A DNA stretch of 64,000 nt from Parasitella parasitica (GCA_025201805.1 MU619242.1:329507-393506), one strand, 5' to 3'. Positions 12,896 through 24,947 are shown, numbered from the stretch's first letter. Numbers and translations: made by a program. Notes: generated from the letters alone by a model not told the origin.

Positions 12896-13657
12896 ATGAG
12901 CCATTCCCCTAATTTAAGCGCCAAACCAGCAAAAGGGATTTTGAAAAAATCCAAACAATTTGGTGAACCAACGCGGTATATTGTCTACCAAATGCATGTA
13001 GCCGACTAGCTGTTAACAAAAAAAGTTTATCATCTGCATAGATTGCGCTGGGACGAAGCTAACCTAGAACTCACAGAATCACAAAAAGACTCAACCATGA
13101 AGGTAGATGAGCCAAAGACTCCCTATGTTCGATACGACGCTGAGAAGGATGAAGTCTTGAATTTAACCGGTGAGAGCCTTTTTTTTGTTTTTTTTTTTTT
13201 TTTTTTTTTGAAACCAAAAATCGAAAACTAAACGAGGGAACACAGACATTCCTGGCATTAGTTACAGAGGCTCTTCCTCTGACGAAATAGAAGAACTTAA
13301 TCTAGATGAAGGCGCCGAGTCAGACAAAAGTAGCGTTAGTGGAGAAAAATCACGCAGAAGAGTTTCAGTGAGCGATGACGATTGGGATATGGACGAAGAT
13401 GAAAAGACTGAAGAAGAACAGGAAGAAGGTTAGCTCTCTTTGGATTTTACATGTCAAGTTATTGAAAACATAGTGTAGCCAAGCAGAGGCACAAAGAGTT
13501 CCTTCGTCAGCGTAAAAATCATTATCATATGGGTGGTGCTTTACGCCATGAAACCGATGACAATGAAGAAACTGCCAACGTCACTGAAACAAAGGAAGCA
13601 ACCTCTGTACCTGAACTACCATCATTACCTAACCATGATTGTAAAATGAAAGACTGA
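12896..13657 (+). CDS. Protein phosphatase inhibitor 2 (Glc8-type PP1 regulator)
   Basis: Four exons joined across introns 12976-13041, 13170-13245 and 13429-13478. The product starts [18 protein letters not shown], where KGILK is the family's N-terminal PP1-contact motif. Then comes [31 protein letters not shown], whose [10 protein letters not shown] block is the most conserved inhibitor-2 signature and includes the GSK3 site Thr before Pro. An acidic Ser-rich region follows, then [21 protein letters not shown], matching the C-terminal F..kRk.HY.M..A helix that plugs the PP1 active site. All three motifs are recovered only with these splices. It starts 151 bp after the farnesyltransferase stop on the same strand, and the second intron carries a long T run (13188-13209). 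Confidence 0.92.
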
Positions 13658-14527
13658 GATAATACACCCATGACATTACCAGAACTACTGCATCATGTAC
13701 ATTTTTACTTTAAAGGATAAAAAAAAAAAGGTATTTTTTCAGCCATCAATTAGCTCCGAGGAAAGAGTAAATTCCATCAAAACATGCATGGTCATCACTA
13801 TCTGAGCATAACTTGATTTCCTTTGAGCGACCTGTCTACCAAAAGTCATCTGCAAAAACGGGGGGGGGGGGGTTGGAGGGTTTTTTATTCATAAATATCA
13901 GATACGGCCGCTGGGGGCAGTGAAGCATGTTGTTTAACGTGATGATCCGCAAAACGGCACGTAAGACATTATTAACTTGCAGCTAATCCGATCTTGTACC
14001 TGATTTTCTTCATCATTACACTTACATGAGAGCATCCTTCACCATCCACGAAAACTAATACTCAAGTTGTGATGGAAAGCCTCTTGTAGTCAGGGATTTC
14101 AAATAAATTTGGCACACTTTGTAACCTTTTGGAGGTTGGAGGTTGCTCATAATGCACTGCTTTTAAGGACAGGTAGAATATAAACTTCTTCTCCATTATC
14201 AAGCATTGCATTATCACAGCTGTGATGATGGACAGAGGGCCAGATCATCGCTCGCAAAGTGTACATATGCACAGCTTAAATAATGGGCTGTTGGCAATCA
14301 TCATTGAAAAAGGAAGCTGTTTAGACTTGCTCTTTGTCTTGCTTTTTGCACACATTAATGATACTAAAATCTTTCTTCCAAATGATTTGCTTCTACGTTT
14401 TGAAACCAACAACTGCTTTTCACACATAGTTGCCGCGCTGGGATGAGACAAGGTTTACGGTGTTTTCGATTTACGAATTTTGAACAAGACATCAAATGTT
14501 TATTGGCATGTACACTTTTCAAGTATT
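13658..14527. other. Intergenic, nothing recognised
   Basis: Space between two convergent genes. It has a 13-nt G run at 13860-13872 followed by GGTTGGAGGG. The open frame at 14222-14446 has no recognisable content. Confidence 0.5.
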
Positions 14528-17053
14528 CTACACGGTGATAAATTCACTAAATCGCAAATCTGATTCCTCACTTAAATATTCCATCCACCTCTTCAGGAAC
14601 CCACCATCGAAACGAGGGGCATGCTTTGAGCCACCCTTTGATCCCAGCAAGGTCTCTGAATCACAAATAACACATAAATGTCTCTTGGCTCTTGTCATGG
14701 CAACTGTAAAATTTGATCAGTCCAATTTTTGCTCTCATGTCGCTAAAATATCTCTTCAAGCATACCGTTTAATCTTCTTTTCTCGGCCAAAAACCCAACT
14801 TCTCCAGTATCATTTGACCGAACCAGTGACAACAAGATTGCTTCCTTTTCTCTCCCTTGAAACCCGTCCACAGTGCCAATTTCAATTCTTGGCCAATGCT
14901 CGCGGATATCTCTCTTTAATTTAGACACTTGGGCTGCGTAAGGTGTAATAACACCAATTTGGTCCTCTTCAAGCCCGTCTTTTAGTAAAGCACGAATATG
15001 CACTAACGCCAACTCAACTTCCAATTCATTTGCTTTACTTTGCTCTTCTTGATTATCGTCTGTGATTTCATGTCCCAAGCCAGTATCGCTGGTATCCATC
15101 ATGACCAGTGGGACATTTGTATCCTCTGAAATTTCAACGTCGGGCAGATCTTTTAACAGATGATTAGCAACACTTTTATCGGCGATGAGCTTGTTATCGT
15201 ATAGTTCTTTGGAACTGAATTCCATGATTTTCTGGTGCATGCGATACTGTACCATGAGCATTCGTTTAACTCGTTCCCCATACATGCTCAGCAAACGATC
15301 AAATAATGTGGTTGATAGATCAGTGTCTATGGACATGCCTCCTTTCTTGAGTTTTTTGTTTGTGTCCAACTTGACAGGCGTCTTGATTGTAGGCGGTAGT
15401 TGTAAATGATCTCCTGCCTATTGCATATCACAGAATGTTAGAATATCTATCCCAAGTAGAGTCTCGGTTGCATTATACCAAAATAGCCTTCTTTGCTTTC
15501 AGTAGTGCTATCCAGCATTCCGCTTCTAACGCCTGAGTGGCTTCGTCAATAATAACAACGTCGAAATCTCGATTCCACATATTCTTGCTTGCAGCACTAA
15601 CACGACGAAACACTTGTTGGCTTGAGAAAAAATTATCACAAGTGTCAGGATATATACCCGTTCAATGTGGAAATTGTAACTTGCGCAGTAGTCAACACTT
15701 GGTCGACTACCTTCTTTTCTCTTACGCGATAATCCTTCCTGAGGTCTTTCACAAGTCCATACATAGACCTTCTCTCTGATCGACTCTTTGTCTTTCCAAT
15801 TTTTGCCAAGGTTTCGTCCATTTCTTTCCTGATGTCGGATACAATTTGACCTGAATCACACGTACGAGTGATGATGTCCAGTGTGTGGTTTAATACAGAT
15901 GGCAATACCCTTGCAGGGTGGCCCACACGAACAATATCAAGCCTGTGTTGAGCAAGTCTTTCCACCAGATTGTCTATGCGCCATTCTTTAAAAGGCCACG
16001 ACCGAATAAAGAAATCGTTCCATCACTTACCGACAGATATGTTTGAAGGACCACAGACAAGCACTCGTTTGTTTTGATTCACTGCCAGTTGGCGAATAAT
16101 TTCCACAAGAGTATACGTCTTACCTGTCTGCGAATTGGGGGGGGGGGGTTTGTCAGAGGCAATGTATTTGACAGAGGATAATTGAAACTTACACCCGGCG
16201 GACCATGGATAAGCGCTACTTCAGGAGACCCCAAGGCAAATCGAACTGCTTCCTTTTGTGATTCATTCAGTGTTTGATCAAAGAAATCTATGTCTGTGGG
16301 TGATGTATTCGAAAGGTCTGATTGGCCCAGCAAAACGTTAATGAGACTGGAGCCACCCTCCTCACAACGTTTTTGTAGCCTTTCTAATCCTTTCAACATT
16401 CTAAAGCGACTCAATTCTGTGTGCTATCGTCGTATCTGTCTCACAACGTTACCTTTCATACGTGATACTGTTTGCAAGCTTGACTCTATTGCCACAAATA
16501 CCAACATTAGTTTGGAATAACTACCTGCGGATGACAAGCGCTCACATTTGACAACGTTCCTGAATTTCTGAGGGCAATTCTTCGTCCATTTCCTGTAGTG
16601 CCAATGTAATCTTTGCGTCTGCTACTCGTAATACAACGCCAGACCATTTGCCAACTTGTTGAGAAGGTTTGTCCTTTTTGTACTCATCCAATCCAACAAT
16701 GTCACCAGTCGTAATCCTATGCGCAGGGAAAATAGGCGGCAATATGCTTGGATTGGCAAGTTCCAAGTCAACCAAACTAGTGTGTATGTGAGATCCATGT
16801 GTGTATTAATGTATATTCAACTGATATGTACCTCTTTCCTCCTAAACCTGTCCTTATACCTTTGAAAGCATGAGACTGGCTGGTTCATTCTGTGTTTAAT
16901 CTGCTCACCTGTCACTTTGAGGCCAACAAGCGCTACGCCGCGACGCTGCAACTGGATTGGAGCATAAGCCGATAGCAATTTGAGAGTATCTTCGACATCT
17001 ATTTTCCTCTCTGTTTCTACTAGTTTGATTTGATGAGCAATAAACTTCTCCAT
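14528..17053 (-). CDS. SF1B DNA/RNA helicase, IGHMBP2/Hcs1 type
   Basis: A multi-exon Upf1-like helicase, read from [17 protein letters not shown]. The family's N-terminal barrel follows: [13 protein letters not shown], then [15 protein letters not shown], then [14 protein letters not shown]. Next come [23 protein letters not shown] and the Walker A GPPG-TGKT, which is split by an intron and restored by splicing GT at about 16194 to AG at about 16125. Motif II is [15 protein letters not shown], followed by [44 protein letters not shown] and [14 protein letters not shown]. The stop is at 14528. No R3H or AN1 finger follows, as in yeast Hcs1 and unlike human IGHMBP2. Expected role: ATP-driven 5'-3' unwinding in replication or ribosome-linked RNA handling. 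One junction near 15610-15650 is not fully resolved. The Walker A intron contains a 12-nt G/C run. Confidence 0.9.
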
Positions 17054-18182
17054 CTTGACGTTTTGACAAAAGTAATTGAATAACGCGCATAAACAGAGTG
17101 ATGTTTAAAAATGAACCAACTTGCACTGCCTGGAAAACCGTGAGTGACTCGTCGTAACCAGGACATATTGCTTTGTGATTATTCGAAACAAAGTTTCTAT
17201 AGACACGAATACTGGTATGAAAGTGGTGTGTCCATCCTTTGCTTTCACCCTTGTCTATTGGTGCTGTTGTTTGTTTGATCACCAATGAGTTCTTTGGTAG
17301 TGAAGCTGCTCAAGCTATGACCGTATTGGCTTTGCCAGAGAAATCTCCCAACGTCCAAGAACGTGTCTGGAAAAAAAAAAGGGGGGGGGGGGATGTGATG
17401 CTGATGAACTCGATAAATCAGAAATAGTTTTCAAATGAAAAGATCGCTACACACTGGCAAAGAATCATTAGTTTTCAAGATTGCAACAAGTACTCTTTAT
17501 CCTCAGAGATATTAAAGAATGGAGAGAACCAGTTGGCTAGATTTGTCTCTCATTGTCCATATCTCGAGACTTACAATGTCAACATACACTCAATCACACC
17601 GGCGATTCCGAGAGTAATGGATGCAAGTGGAGTTAAATGAAAGGCGATGATGAAGATCGACTATTCACATGTTCGATATTACGAGAAAGTCATGATGAAG
17701 GAAACCTTTGAAGCCTTGAAAGCTTTCCCAAACCTCAAGAATTTAAACCTGTAAGGCGAAGACTATTTTCGTTTCCCCTAATTTTCTCTCTGTGATTTTT
17801 TGAGGAAAAACTGCATTTGGAATCACTCGAGCTAAAAGATTGAGAAATTGAAGATCGAAACCCCCTATCGAAATCTCGGGATGACCTTTTGAGCGAATTT
17901 ACAGAAATAACAAGAACTAAATTGGTCTTGGATAACGTTGTTTAAAAGATATATTAACGGCTTAAACTTGTATTCATACTCGTGGCTCTGTACTCTTGAC
18001 TAAAGTTGGATTCGATCATTTAGAAATGTATAATGTATTTTTTTTTTAGGTAGCAGTTTTGTTTATTCAAAAAGATAAAGATGAAAGATGAAATCTACGG
18101 CATCCATGTAAAGCAAAAAAACACGAGTTAAACAAATTTTACAAACAAAGTATAAGATGGTGAAAAGAACTGTCCAATTCAG
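17054..18182. other. Region with degraded LRR-like gene
   Basis: Holds the fragment listed at 17239-17960. Otherwise it is AT-rich sequence with an A10-G12 run at 17371-17392. Confidence 0.4.
17239..17960 (+). pseudogene. Degraded F-box/LRR-like gene
   Basis: Coding-like stretches on the plus strand read SSEAAQAMTVLALPEKSP-NVQERVW, ENQLARFVSHCPYLETYNVN, YYEKVMMKETFEALKAFPNL, KNLNL and HLESLELKD. FVSHCPYLETYNV and FPNLKNLNL are typical of the leucine-rich repeats of fungal F-box proteins. In-frame stops and shifts separate the blocks, and there is an A10-G12 homopolymer between the first two. No intact frame exists, so I call it a pseudogene. The family assignment rests on the LRR look alone. 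Confidence 0.45.
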
Positions 18183-18944
18183 TTAAAGTTCATAGCTCCC
18201 TTCACTGTCAGTTCTGTCAGCGCTGCCAGCATCGCTCTCACTCTCTTCTTCAGATGAGCCATAAGATTCCAAGATATCTTCAAGTTCTGCAATCCTCGAT
18301 CGAACAAATCTTGCTCTTTCACGCACTTGATTCCGTTCTGAACACAAATCTTCTTCCTTTGCGTTCAAACCGTCTTGTTTTTCCTCCATATTGGCCTCTT
18401 CTTCGCTCAAGTCCCTTTCTTGATCTTCTAACTCGCCCAATTCTTCTTCTACTGCTGCAAGTCTTTCCTGCCACTCGTCTCTTTTGTATTCGAAATGTCC
18501 ACGTTCTTCCTCAAATCTAGTTGGCCCATAGCTCATCTCACGTAACTCTGCGCCTACTTCTTTCATTCGTGATTCAACTGCGTATAATTCAGCAAGCAGT
18601 TCTTCCTTTTTATCGCAGAGGTCGTCATACTCTTCCTCTAATTCATTCTGTTCGGTATTGAATTCTTCTTCGCGAGCATTAACGTCTTCAATCTCCTCAT
18701 CCAATACGTCTATTTCGCCTGCAAATTGTTCTTTCCTTCCATCCAAATCGCCTCGCTCTGTCTCCATGCAGTCTAACTCTCTAAGAATTTCTTTTGTCCT
18801 GTGGTGCATATCTTCTCGATCTTCAATCACTGCTTCTAATTCTGACTCAATTTCGTCTTCTCTGTCATCAAGCTCTCTTTTTTCGGCGTATAAATCGTCT
18901 CGTTCTTCAAGCAATTCTTCTCTGGACATGTTGTGTGGCTGCAT
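18183..18944 (-). CDS. Acidic long coiled-coil protein, unknown function
   Basis: An uninterrupted 253-codon frame starting MQPHNMSREELLEERDDLYA. Almost the whole chain (residues 5-225) is Glu/Asp/Arg/Lys-rich with Leu or Ile at heptad spacing, so it should form one continuous coiled coil. It ends in a Ser/Glu acidic tail (SSEEESESDAG). The sequence looks internally repetitive, with recurrent 'xxL-E/D-D-R-E/K-x-E' units such as ELDDREDE, DLDGRKEQ and DLSEEEAN, suggesting growth by short duplication. No domain or targeting signal is seen. It could be a structural or scaffold protein; assignment to any family would be guesswork. Confidence 0.65.
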   Translation of the reverse strand: MQPHNMSREELLEERDDLYAEKRELDDREDEIESELEAVIEDREDMHHRTKEILRELDCMETERGDLDGRKEQFAGEIDVLDEEIEDVNAREEEFNTEQNELEEEYDDLCDKKEELLAELYAVESRMKEVGAELREMSYGPTRFEEERGHFEYKRDEWQERLAAVEEELGELEDQERDLSEEEANMEEKQDGLNAKEEDLCSERNQVRERARFVRSRIAELEDILESYGSSEEESESDAGSADRTDSEGSYEL

Positions 18945-19657
18945 GAGACTATTGATATCAGTTCAGTGGAAACAAAAGATGAAAGAAAGAAAGAGAAAAG
19001 AAAAATACTGTCCATTATCAACCTGATATAATGAATCACATTGTCCCTAATCATCAGCATCTAAATTGATGGTTTGGGGTTGTGATGTCTATAGCTTCTT
19101 TACTTACGTAAAATTGCGGTTGACATATTATCAGCTGCTCAGTTTTGATACGAAAATCATCATCATAGACATTCTCAATGGCAATGTCGCAACCAGTGTT
19201 TTTGAATTGTCGTAAAGCGTCTCTGGGATCTATATATATCTTGGATCATTGTAAAAAAACAAAAAAAAAAAAAAGGCTCCTTAAAAGGTGCTTTTCTAAC
19301 AATGATATATCTGGTGTCCATTTCTTTATTGAAAAGGCCCTCAAGGTTGATTTTTCTCAATGTTAAGGTAATCAAGATGCATCGTCTGCAGGGTGCCAGT
19401 AAAATGGAGTGACGAACCTAAAAATGGGGTACGAATCCATGGTGAAACGGCCAAAGTCTTCAATTGAGTTTTGCAAAACCAAAAGCTGCATTCTGCTATT
19501 TGCCAAACTCTCCAAGACTACAGACACTTGTCGAGCAACTATTAATAACACTTTTTGTGCATAAAAAAAGACAATCCAAGAAAATAACAATTACTTGCTA
19601 CTCTATTTTATTGCAAATCATTTTTACACGGCCATGAGAATCCAAAGAAGAATCAGC
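18945..19657. other. Region with broken coding fragment
   Basis: See the pseudogene at 19100-19590. No other feature is recognised. Confidence 0.4.
19100..19590 (-). pseudogene. Frameshifted gene fragment, family unknown
   Basis: Coding-like blocks on the minus strand read ARQVSVVLESLANSRMQLLV, then LQNSIEDFGRFTMDSYPIFR, then FVTPFYWHPADDAS. After a one-base frame change come LTLRKINLEGLFNKEMDTRY and IIVRKAPFKEP, then (past a T run) DPRDALRQFKNTGCDIAIEN. Residue usage and the smooth continuation across frames suggest a once-real protein, now broken by a frameshift with a stop near 19375. It starts about 70 bp past the UVE1 stop. I do not recognise the family. Confidence 0.4.
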
Positions 19658-22049
19658 TTAGGATTTGGCACGTTTACTGTTCACACTTTTTCTTGATTTA
19701 CGAGTAGCCTTGATTTCAGGTGGTGCTTTTTCAGAGATATCAAGAGAAGTAGGAGTATCAGCTTGTTTTACCCTCTCTTTTGTTTCTTCTTCTTCAACAC
19801 GCTTTTCAATCTTCTTGCTGTTTGCTATAGCTCTCTTTGTAGTTTTACGAACCTGGGTCACCTCCTCCTCCATTTGGCCACCCACATCAACCTTTTTTTT
19901 TATTGCTCTCTTTGTAGATTTGCGCGGCTTTGATATTACTTTGACATTCTCACTGTATTCGTCATCGCCATTCTCTAATTTATCCTTCAATGCATCGTCT
20001 TGTGCCTTTCTCTTTTTGGCTTGTTTTACGCTCTTTCGGCCACTAGTTTGTGTTGATTCAATGCCGGTTTGAGGTATCCAAGATTTAGCATCGACAGGGT
20101 ACAAATCAAACAATCTATACAAATGGAAAACAGCTTGCTCTATTGTCATTTTCAGTGGTGAGCATCTCAAAGCAGACATGTTATCGTGGCACCAAGATTA
20201 CCTTTGTCTTTTGCCTCAATCATCAAATCGACATCATCTGTGGTAGGCGGTAGGTTCTATTTGCATATACAGTTACATAGACCATTCGAATCTCTATAAT
20301 TCCGCTATACTTTACCTGCACACGATCACTATGCGCCCTTTTCTCCATCTGCGACACTGCGCCATTTCTCGATTCCGAATAGTGTTGCTGATACGACCAT
20401 TAGCTCTCTGTCTGAATAATACAACCACTGTAGCCATATATATCTACCTTGGGCTTAATGCCTTTGTCAGTCCAGGTTTTGTTGATGGCGGGTAGCAACG
20501 ATAGTAAATCTGTAGCATTACCTGGATTAAGACTATGTGTAGAATTGTTTAGCAAGCTCACAAAGACATATTGTTTTCTTTCCGACTTACTGATGATGGT
20601 GCCAGTCCAGCACTAGAGGGATCCCAAGTTTCTGGCAGATGGGCAGTAGATCAGAAACAGAGTAGCCTAGCTCATCATTCTCCAAGACTAATCTTCTCTT
20701 GATATTTTCAGGCAACTTGACATACTCTTGTTCAAATCTCTGACAAATTGGTTAGATGATTTAAATTTTTAGTCATTTTTGACAGCTTACGGCTAATGCT
20801 GCTTCTCTATCACCTACATGTCAATGTCATAGATTAGATCATGTTTTGCAAATAAGATAACTTTTTTTTTTACCATAAACACCGCCCATATGTCTTGCAT
20901 ATACGTTATTAGATTTTAGATGCCTCTTTTATGCGATATTCTACTTACATTATCATTACAGCATCCTGGTCCAAGCCCATCAAATCCATTAAACATGCAT
21001 GATCTATAGACAAACATTCATTGCAATGAGGATCAAAATTCCAAAAAAAAAAAAAAAAATAGCTAACAGTGAAGTTCTCTAATAGTATTGGCGATAACTT
21101 TGGGTGTAAGTGAGACAAGCTGATTGTATTGCCCGGGATGCATTGTCTATATGTAGACTCAAGGTTAATACGCCAAACAGGATTATGGTAGAAGCGTCAC
21201 TTACCAATCTATGGTTATATCTTTTAGCCAAATCGCCTGCCTCTTTTAATTCCTTTTTCGCAAAATCGATATCGTATCTAGCAACATGGCGTTATTACTG
21301 ATGAGCGCCGTAAGATTACTGCTGTTACCCAATCTTTTCATGGCTCGCGAAGGGGAACATGTCGCTTGAGAGTCGCATGAATCTGATATTGTTGTCTGTC
21401 GACTGTATTAGATCCAGCCACTATTCACCAATAAGCAATCACTTGCCTTCGTTCCATTGAATCATGGTTTTCATATCTGCAACGTTCTATATAGACATTC
21501 GTGATTTTAATACAGCAAGTTATTTCCTCATGTAATGCATACCGCCAAAGCGATTTCCTTAACAAACTCATGGCCCTTCTCCGCAACAGTAGCTATTTAT
21601 GATACAAGCAATCAATTTCTTTGGCAAAAGTATCTTTTTGTTAGAAAAAAAAAGTCATCATACCTAATCTGCATGTTCTTGCACTGAAAACAGTAGGTTT
21701 CTGTTTGCGCAAAATGGTATTCATGCAACTAAACATGTATCAGCATTAGTTTGTCGTGAATACAACACCCCCCCCCCGCCTCCCTCCCTCTGCAGCCATT
21801 GCTGGTTACATACGCATAACCAAGGCGTCCTTTGAATGATCGAGGATTATCATGCACATATCTTGTGCTGTCAAATGTCGCAGCGGTTTCTGTCAAATTT
21901 TCTTGCAAATTTGTCAAGATCTTGTCTTCTTTTTTAGATAAAGTATTCATGCTTGCAGTTGCAGCCGTGGCTGATTCTAGCTTGACAGCTTTTGATCTCA
22001 TTCTTTTCAAGCAGCTTTGGAACAAATTTTTATAATGAAAAAGTAGCAT
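19658..22049 (-). CDS. UVE1: UV-damage endonuclease (UvdE/Uve1 type)
   Basis: A many-exon gene for the TIM-barrel UV endonuclease that nicks 5' of UV photoproducts and starts alternative excision repair. Recovered blocks are RLGYACMNTILRKQKPTVF then SARTCRL (joined across an intron), AEKGHEFVKEIA, VMIIHMGGVYG (joined across an intron), RLVLENDELGYSVSDLLPIC, IPLVLDWHHH (metal-binding histidines), QMEKRAHSDRVQ and DVDLMIEAKDK. An intron at 20140-20201 then gives EQAVFHLYRLFDLYPVDAKSW. The C-terminus is a Lys-rich tail with repeated KSTKRAIKKK, KTTKRAIANSK and KSRKSVNSKRAKS, probably nuclear localisation or DNA contact. The start is either 22049 or the Met of MRSKAVK 16 codons on. It is one of three closely spaced minus-strand genes. 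Confidence 0.93.
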
Positions 22050-22199
22050 GAAGCAGAAAATGGAAGTTTTTTTTATTTTTATTTGTTAGTGGCACATACA
22101 ACTGCATCAGAGAAATCACACTCGATCTCGATTCGCAATGAGTTTGTGTGACTCCCTCGTTTCGCTGATACTGCTGAATGCCAATGCTATTGTAAATCG

Positions 22200-22280
22200 G
22201 AATCACTGCTATTGCTTACTGCTGCTACTGCTACTGCTGCTATTGCCACTGTTACTATTACTGTTGTTATTTATTGCTGC
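22200..22280. repeat. Degenerate trinucleotide tract
   Basis: Imperfect CTG/CTA/TTG repeats (GCTGCTACTGCTACTGCTGC and similar) lie between the transacylase stop at 22281 and the UVE1 start. They are in the 3' flank of the former, so probably not translated. Confidence 0.6.
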
Positions 22281-23653
22281 TTAAGCAAAGGAGGGTTCAT
22301 CGGGCTTATCCTTTTTACGATTGTATTCCAAAGCATGCCGCAAAATGTCATCGGCGCTAGTGATTGTTCGGATCTTGTCTAATGGATATTCTTTCTTTAG
22401 CAAATTTGCTAAAACTTTGCCAGGTCCAAAGCATAAAAAGTCGTCAATGTCTTGTCCTTTACAATAATTTATACTGCGTTCCCATTCCACTGTGGCTACA
22501 ACCTGCTCAACTAGCCTTTTTGGGATTTCCTCGGCATTTGTATACTAAGCAAGAAGTCAGCATCGGACATGTAGCGTCTTGAATTTACATACTGGTTTTG
22601 CAGTGACATTGGACACTACTTCGACACATGGCATCTTGATCTCAACGCTCTTCAATGCATCCTCCATCACATCAGCAGCCTCTTGCATTAATTCACAATG
22701 AAAAGGAGCACTGGCCACTAGCACATTAATATGATACGCTTTGCCGAGGAAGTCTCTGCTTACCTGACAGGCAGATCAACTGCACGAGCAGCAAATCGTC
22801 GTTCTTGCAGGATACGCGATGCCTGATCCACGCCCTGACTAGTACCGCTAATTACCACTTGAAAAGACTACAACATCAAGTTAGCAGCCAAAAACACCCA
22901 TTGGATGCGCCACAACCGGGGTACTTACACTGTTGATATTAGCTACCGCTACCAATTCACCTTTTGGAAGGTTTGCTTTGATTTCCACCATGGCCTTTTC
23001 TAAATCGGCAAGTTTATCCTTTCTGACGACAAGGGCAGACATTGCGGTTTTCCCCTGTTTATCAGCAACAGCGCGGGTCATTGTCTCACCACGCAAACGT
23101 ACCAAACGCACGGCATCTGTCAAAGACATGGCCTTGGAAGCCACTAGGGCTGTATATTCTCCCAGCGAGTGGCCTAATGCATGATTGCATGCTTTAAAAA
23201 TATCAAACCCGAATTCTGTTTCCAATACCCGTAACATGGCAATTGAGGTAGTGAGTATGGCCGGCTGTGCGTTCTCGGTCAGCTTTAATTTATCCTGTTG
23301 CCCTTCAAAAATAAGGGCACGAAGTCCATTTCCAAGCGCTTCGTCTGCTTCGTCGAATACAAGTTTGGCACTTCTTGGATACAGGTTGTAGAGATCTTTT
23401 CCCATACCTACATATTGAGACCCTTGGCCTATCACCTCCTGTTTAGACGGCTGTCCTCTTTATAACAATGCGCTATTACTTTACCTGGAAACAGAATAGC
23501 GCGGTGAGAACGCTCAATGCCTGCGGTACTCTGCATGTGTGTATTCGATAGTGTATAATTTTAGCATTTCAGTAGTAAAACATGTTTAACTCTCCATACC
23601 ATCCAATTACGGCGACCTAGGACCTTGGTTGTTGCATTTCTGAGGTTATTCAT
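22281..23653 (-). CDS. MCT1: Malonyl-CoA:ACP transacylase, mitochondrial type
   Basis: Loads malonyl groups on acyl carrier protein for mitochondrial type II fatty-acid synthesis, which feeds lipoate formation. Start MNNLRNATTKVLGRRNWM at 23653: Arg/Asn-rich without acidic residues, like a mitochondrial presequence. An intron follows, then STAGIERSHRAILFPG. A second intron splits FPG-QGSQYVGMG, the FabD N-terminal motif. Then come GHSLGEYTALVASKAM with the nucleophilic Ser, and RLRGETMTRAV with the carboxylate-binding Arg. Two or three further exons run to ...FLCFGPGKVLANLLKKEYP and the stop at 22281. It is co-directional with IMP3 (230 bp upstream) and UVE1 (231 bp downstream). Confidence 0.93.
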
Positions 23654-23883
23654 GATTGGAAAACAAAAGGTGAGAAAAGGGAGATATAGAAATACTGTTT
23701 TTCTAATAAAAACCAGCAATGTGGTTGCACACAGCAACATAGCTAACATTTGAAACTCACGAATCACAGCACACATTCATCATCATTACAAAAAAAAAAA
23801 AAATACGACATGCTCTCAACAAGAAATAAATTTATATTATGAAAAGTGTATGTATATATGTATAAAAAAAAAAAGCAGTAAAT

Positions 23884-24543
23884 TTACAAAAGATCGTAAT
23901 CGTCCAACTGATAAAATAGTTAGACATTTTACATAAAACCCAAATGCCAAACCTTACCTTGTCATTGTACTTCATGATCTTTCTCTTGATCTTTGAAGTA
24001 TCCACCCAGGTAACGTAATCTTCCATGGTGCGATTCACCAAAAATGCAGGGTCTGTCACTGTTTGAGGTCCAACTCGAATATGCCCTTGCTCAACAAACG
24101 TAACTGCCTCCTTTACCGTTTCCGCCATCTTTAGTCGACACATGACAATAGGCAAGCGCCTGCGACAAAAAGCAGATACTGTTACTTTGCGGCAATCTGA
24201 GAATTTCGTAGTAGCTGTAATAATGCCCATGTTGTACAGCTTTTCTAACAGTGCCTTTTCTTGCTGTGTACGGAAAGGATCACGAGCGTCTAATAAAGAA
24301 ATCTTGTTTGCTAATTGCCGAATGCTGCCAACCAACTTGTTGTATCTATGTTACATTCGATATTAGTATATTGCAGCTACACCGGATGAGCTGTGTTTTT
24401 TTTTTTTACTTGTGATAGTCTTCTCTTTGTTGAAGGAAATATCTGCGGATGACCTTCATCTCACGTATCGTATCTTCCTTTTTCCATTGCAGGAAATCAA
24501 CCTTCTTTAACAGCTTTTGCTCGTGGTGCTTCAATTGTCTCAT
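23884..24543 (-). CDS. IMP3: U3 snoRNP protein IMP3
   Basis: An S4-domain protein that anchors U3 snoRNA to pre-rRNA in the small-subunit processome (nucleolus). Exon 1 starts [20 protein letters not shown] and ends REDYHK. An intron with a 12-nt A run joins it to [19 protein letters not shown]. Then [38 protein letters not shown] and the S4 block [20 protein letters not shown] follow, then [22 protein letters not shown] last small exon gives LDDYDLL and the stop at 23884. The length is about 182 residues, as in yeast Imp3. The C-terminal exon matters: reading on without the splice loses the conserved ending. Confidence 0.95.
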
Positions 24544-24911
24544 ATTGGTGGTGGTTGTGAATAAAGAGCACTTTTAACGATTTTTTTTTTTTTCTTCAGA
24601 AAAGAAAAGACAGTTCAACATTGATACCAAGCCACTCAGGGACAAATACTCTTTATGGTGATGCTATCAGTCGCTGATCTACAAGAAGTGTATTTCGTAT
24701 AGTTCTATAATAAGATGATGTATAGTAGCTGTATACACTCTAACTGTTTTGAACATGGCGCTTTAATATACTACTATTTTTATTTTAATGGCACCAAACA
24801 AGCGTAGGATTGATTCAATGTGTGGCCCGCATGTACTCTCGGTCTCATCTCCCTGTTACTTATTACTTACTATATAAAACTGTACTTGTACGTTCCAAAG
24901 TACCGTTGTTA
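24544..24911. other. Intergenic, nothing recognised
   Basis: Between the IMP3 start and the 3' end of the PD-(D/E)XK-like gene. No gene or repeat is seen beyond a T run near 24581. Confidence 0.5.
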
Positions 24912-24947
24912 CTATTTGCATCTGTTGTTACTATTTGCATCTGTTGT
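24907..24947. repeat. 21-bp direct tandem duplication
   Basis: GTTGTTACTATTTGCATCT occurs twice back to back with a 19-20 bp period. It lies at the 3' end of the rebuilt PD-(D/E)XK-like frame, so the two copies encode its last residues in different frames. Confidence 0.7.

Noticed and set aside
20140-20201. Start of a separate gene at MSALRCSPLKMTIEQAVF
   Set aside because: The first residues are intron sequence; splicing 20140-20201 gives the UVE1 signature IEAKDK-EQAVFHLYR, so it is an internal exon of UVE1.
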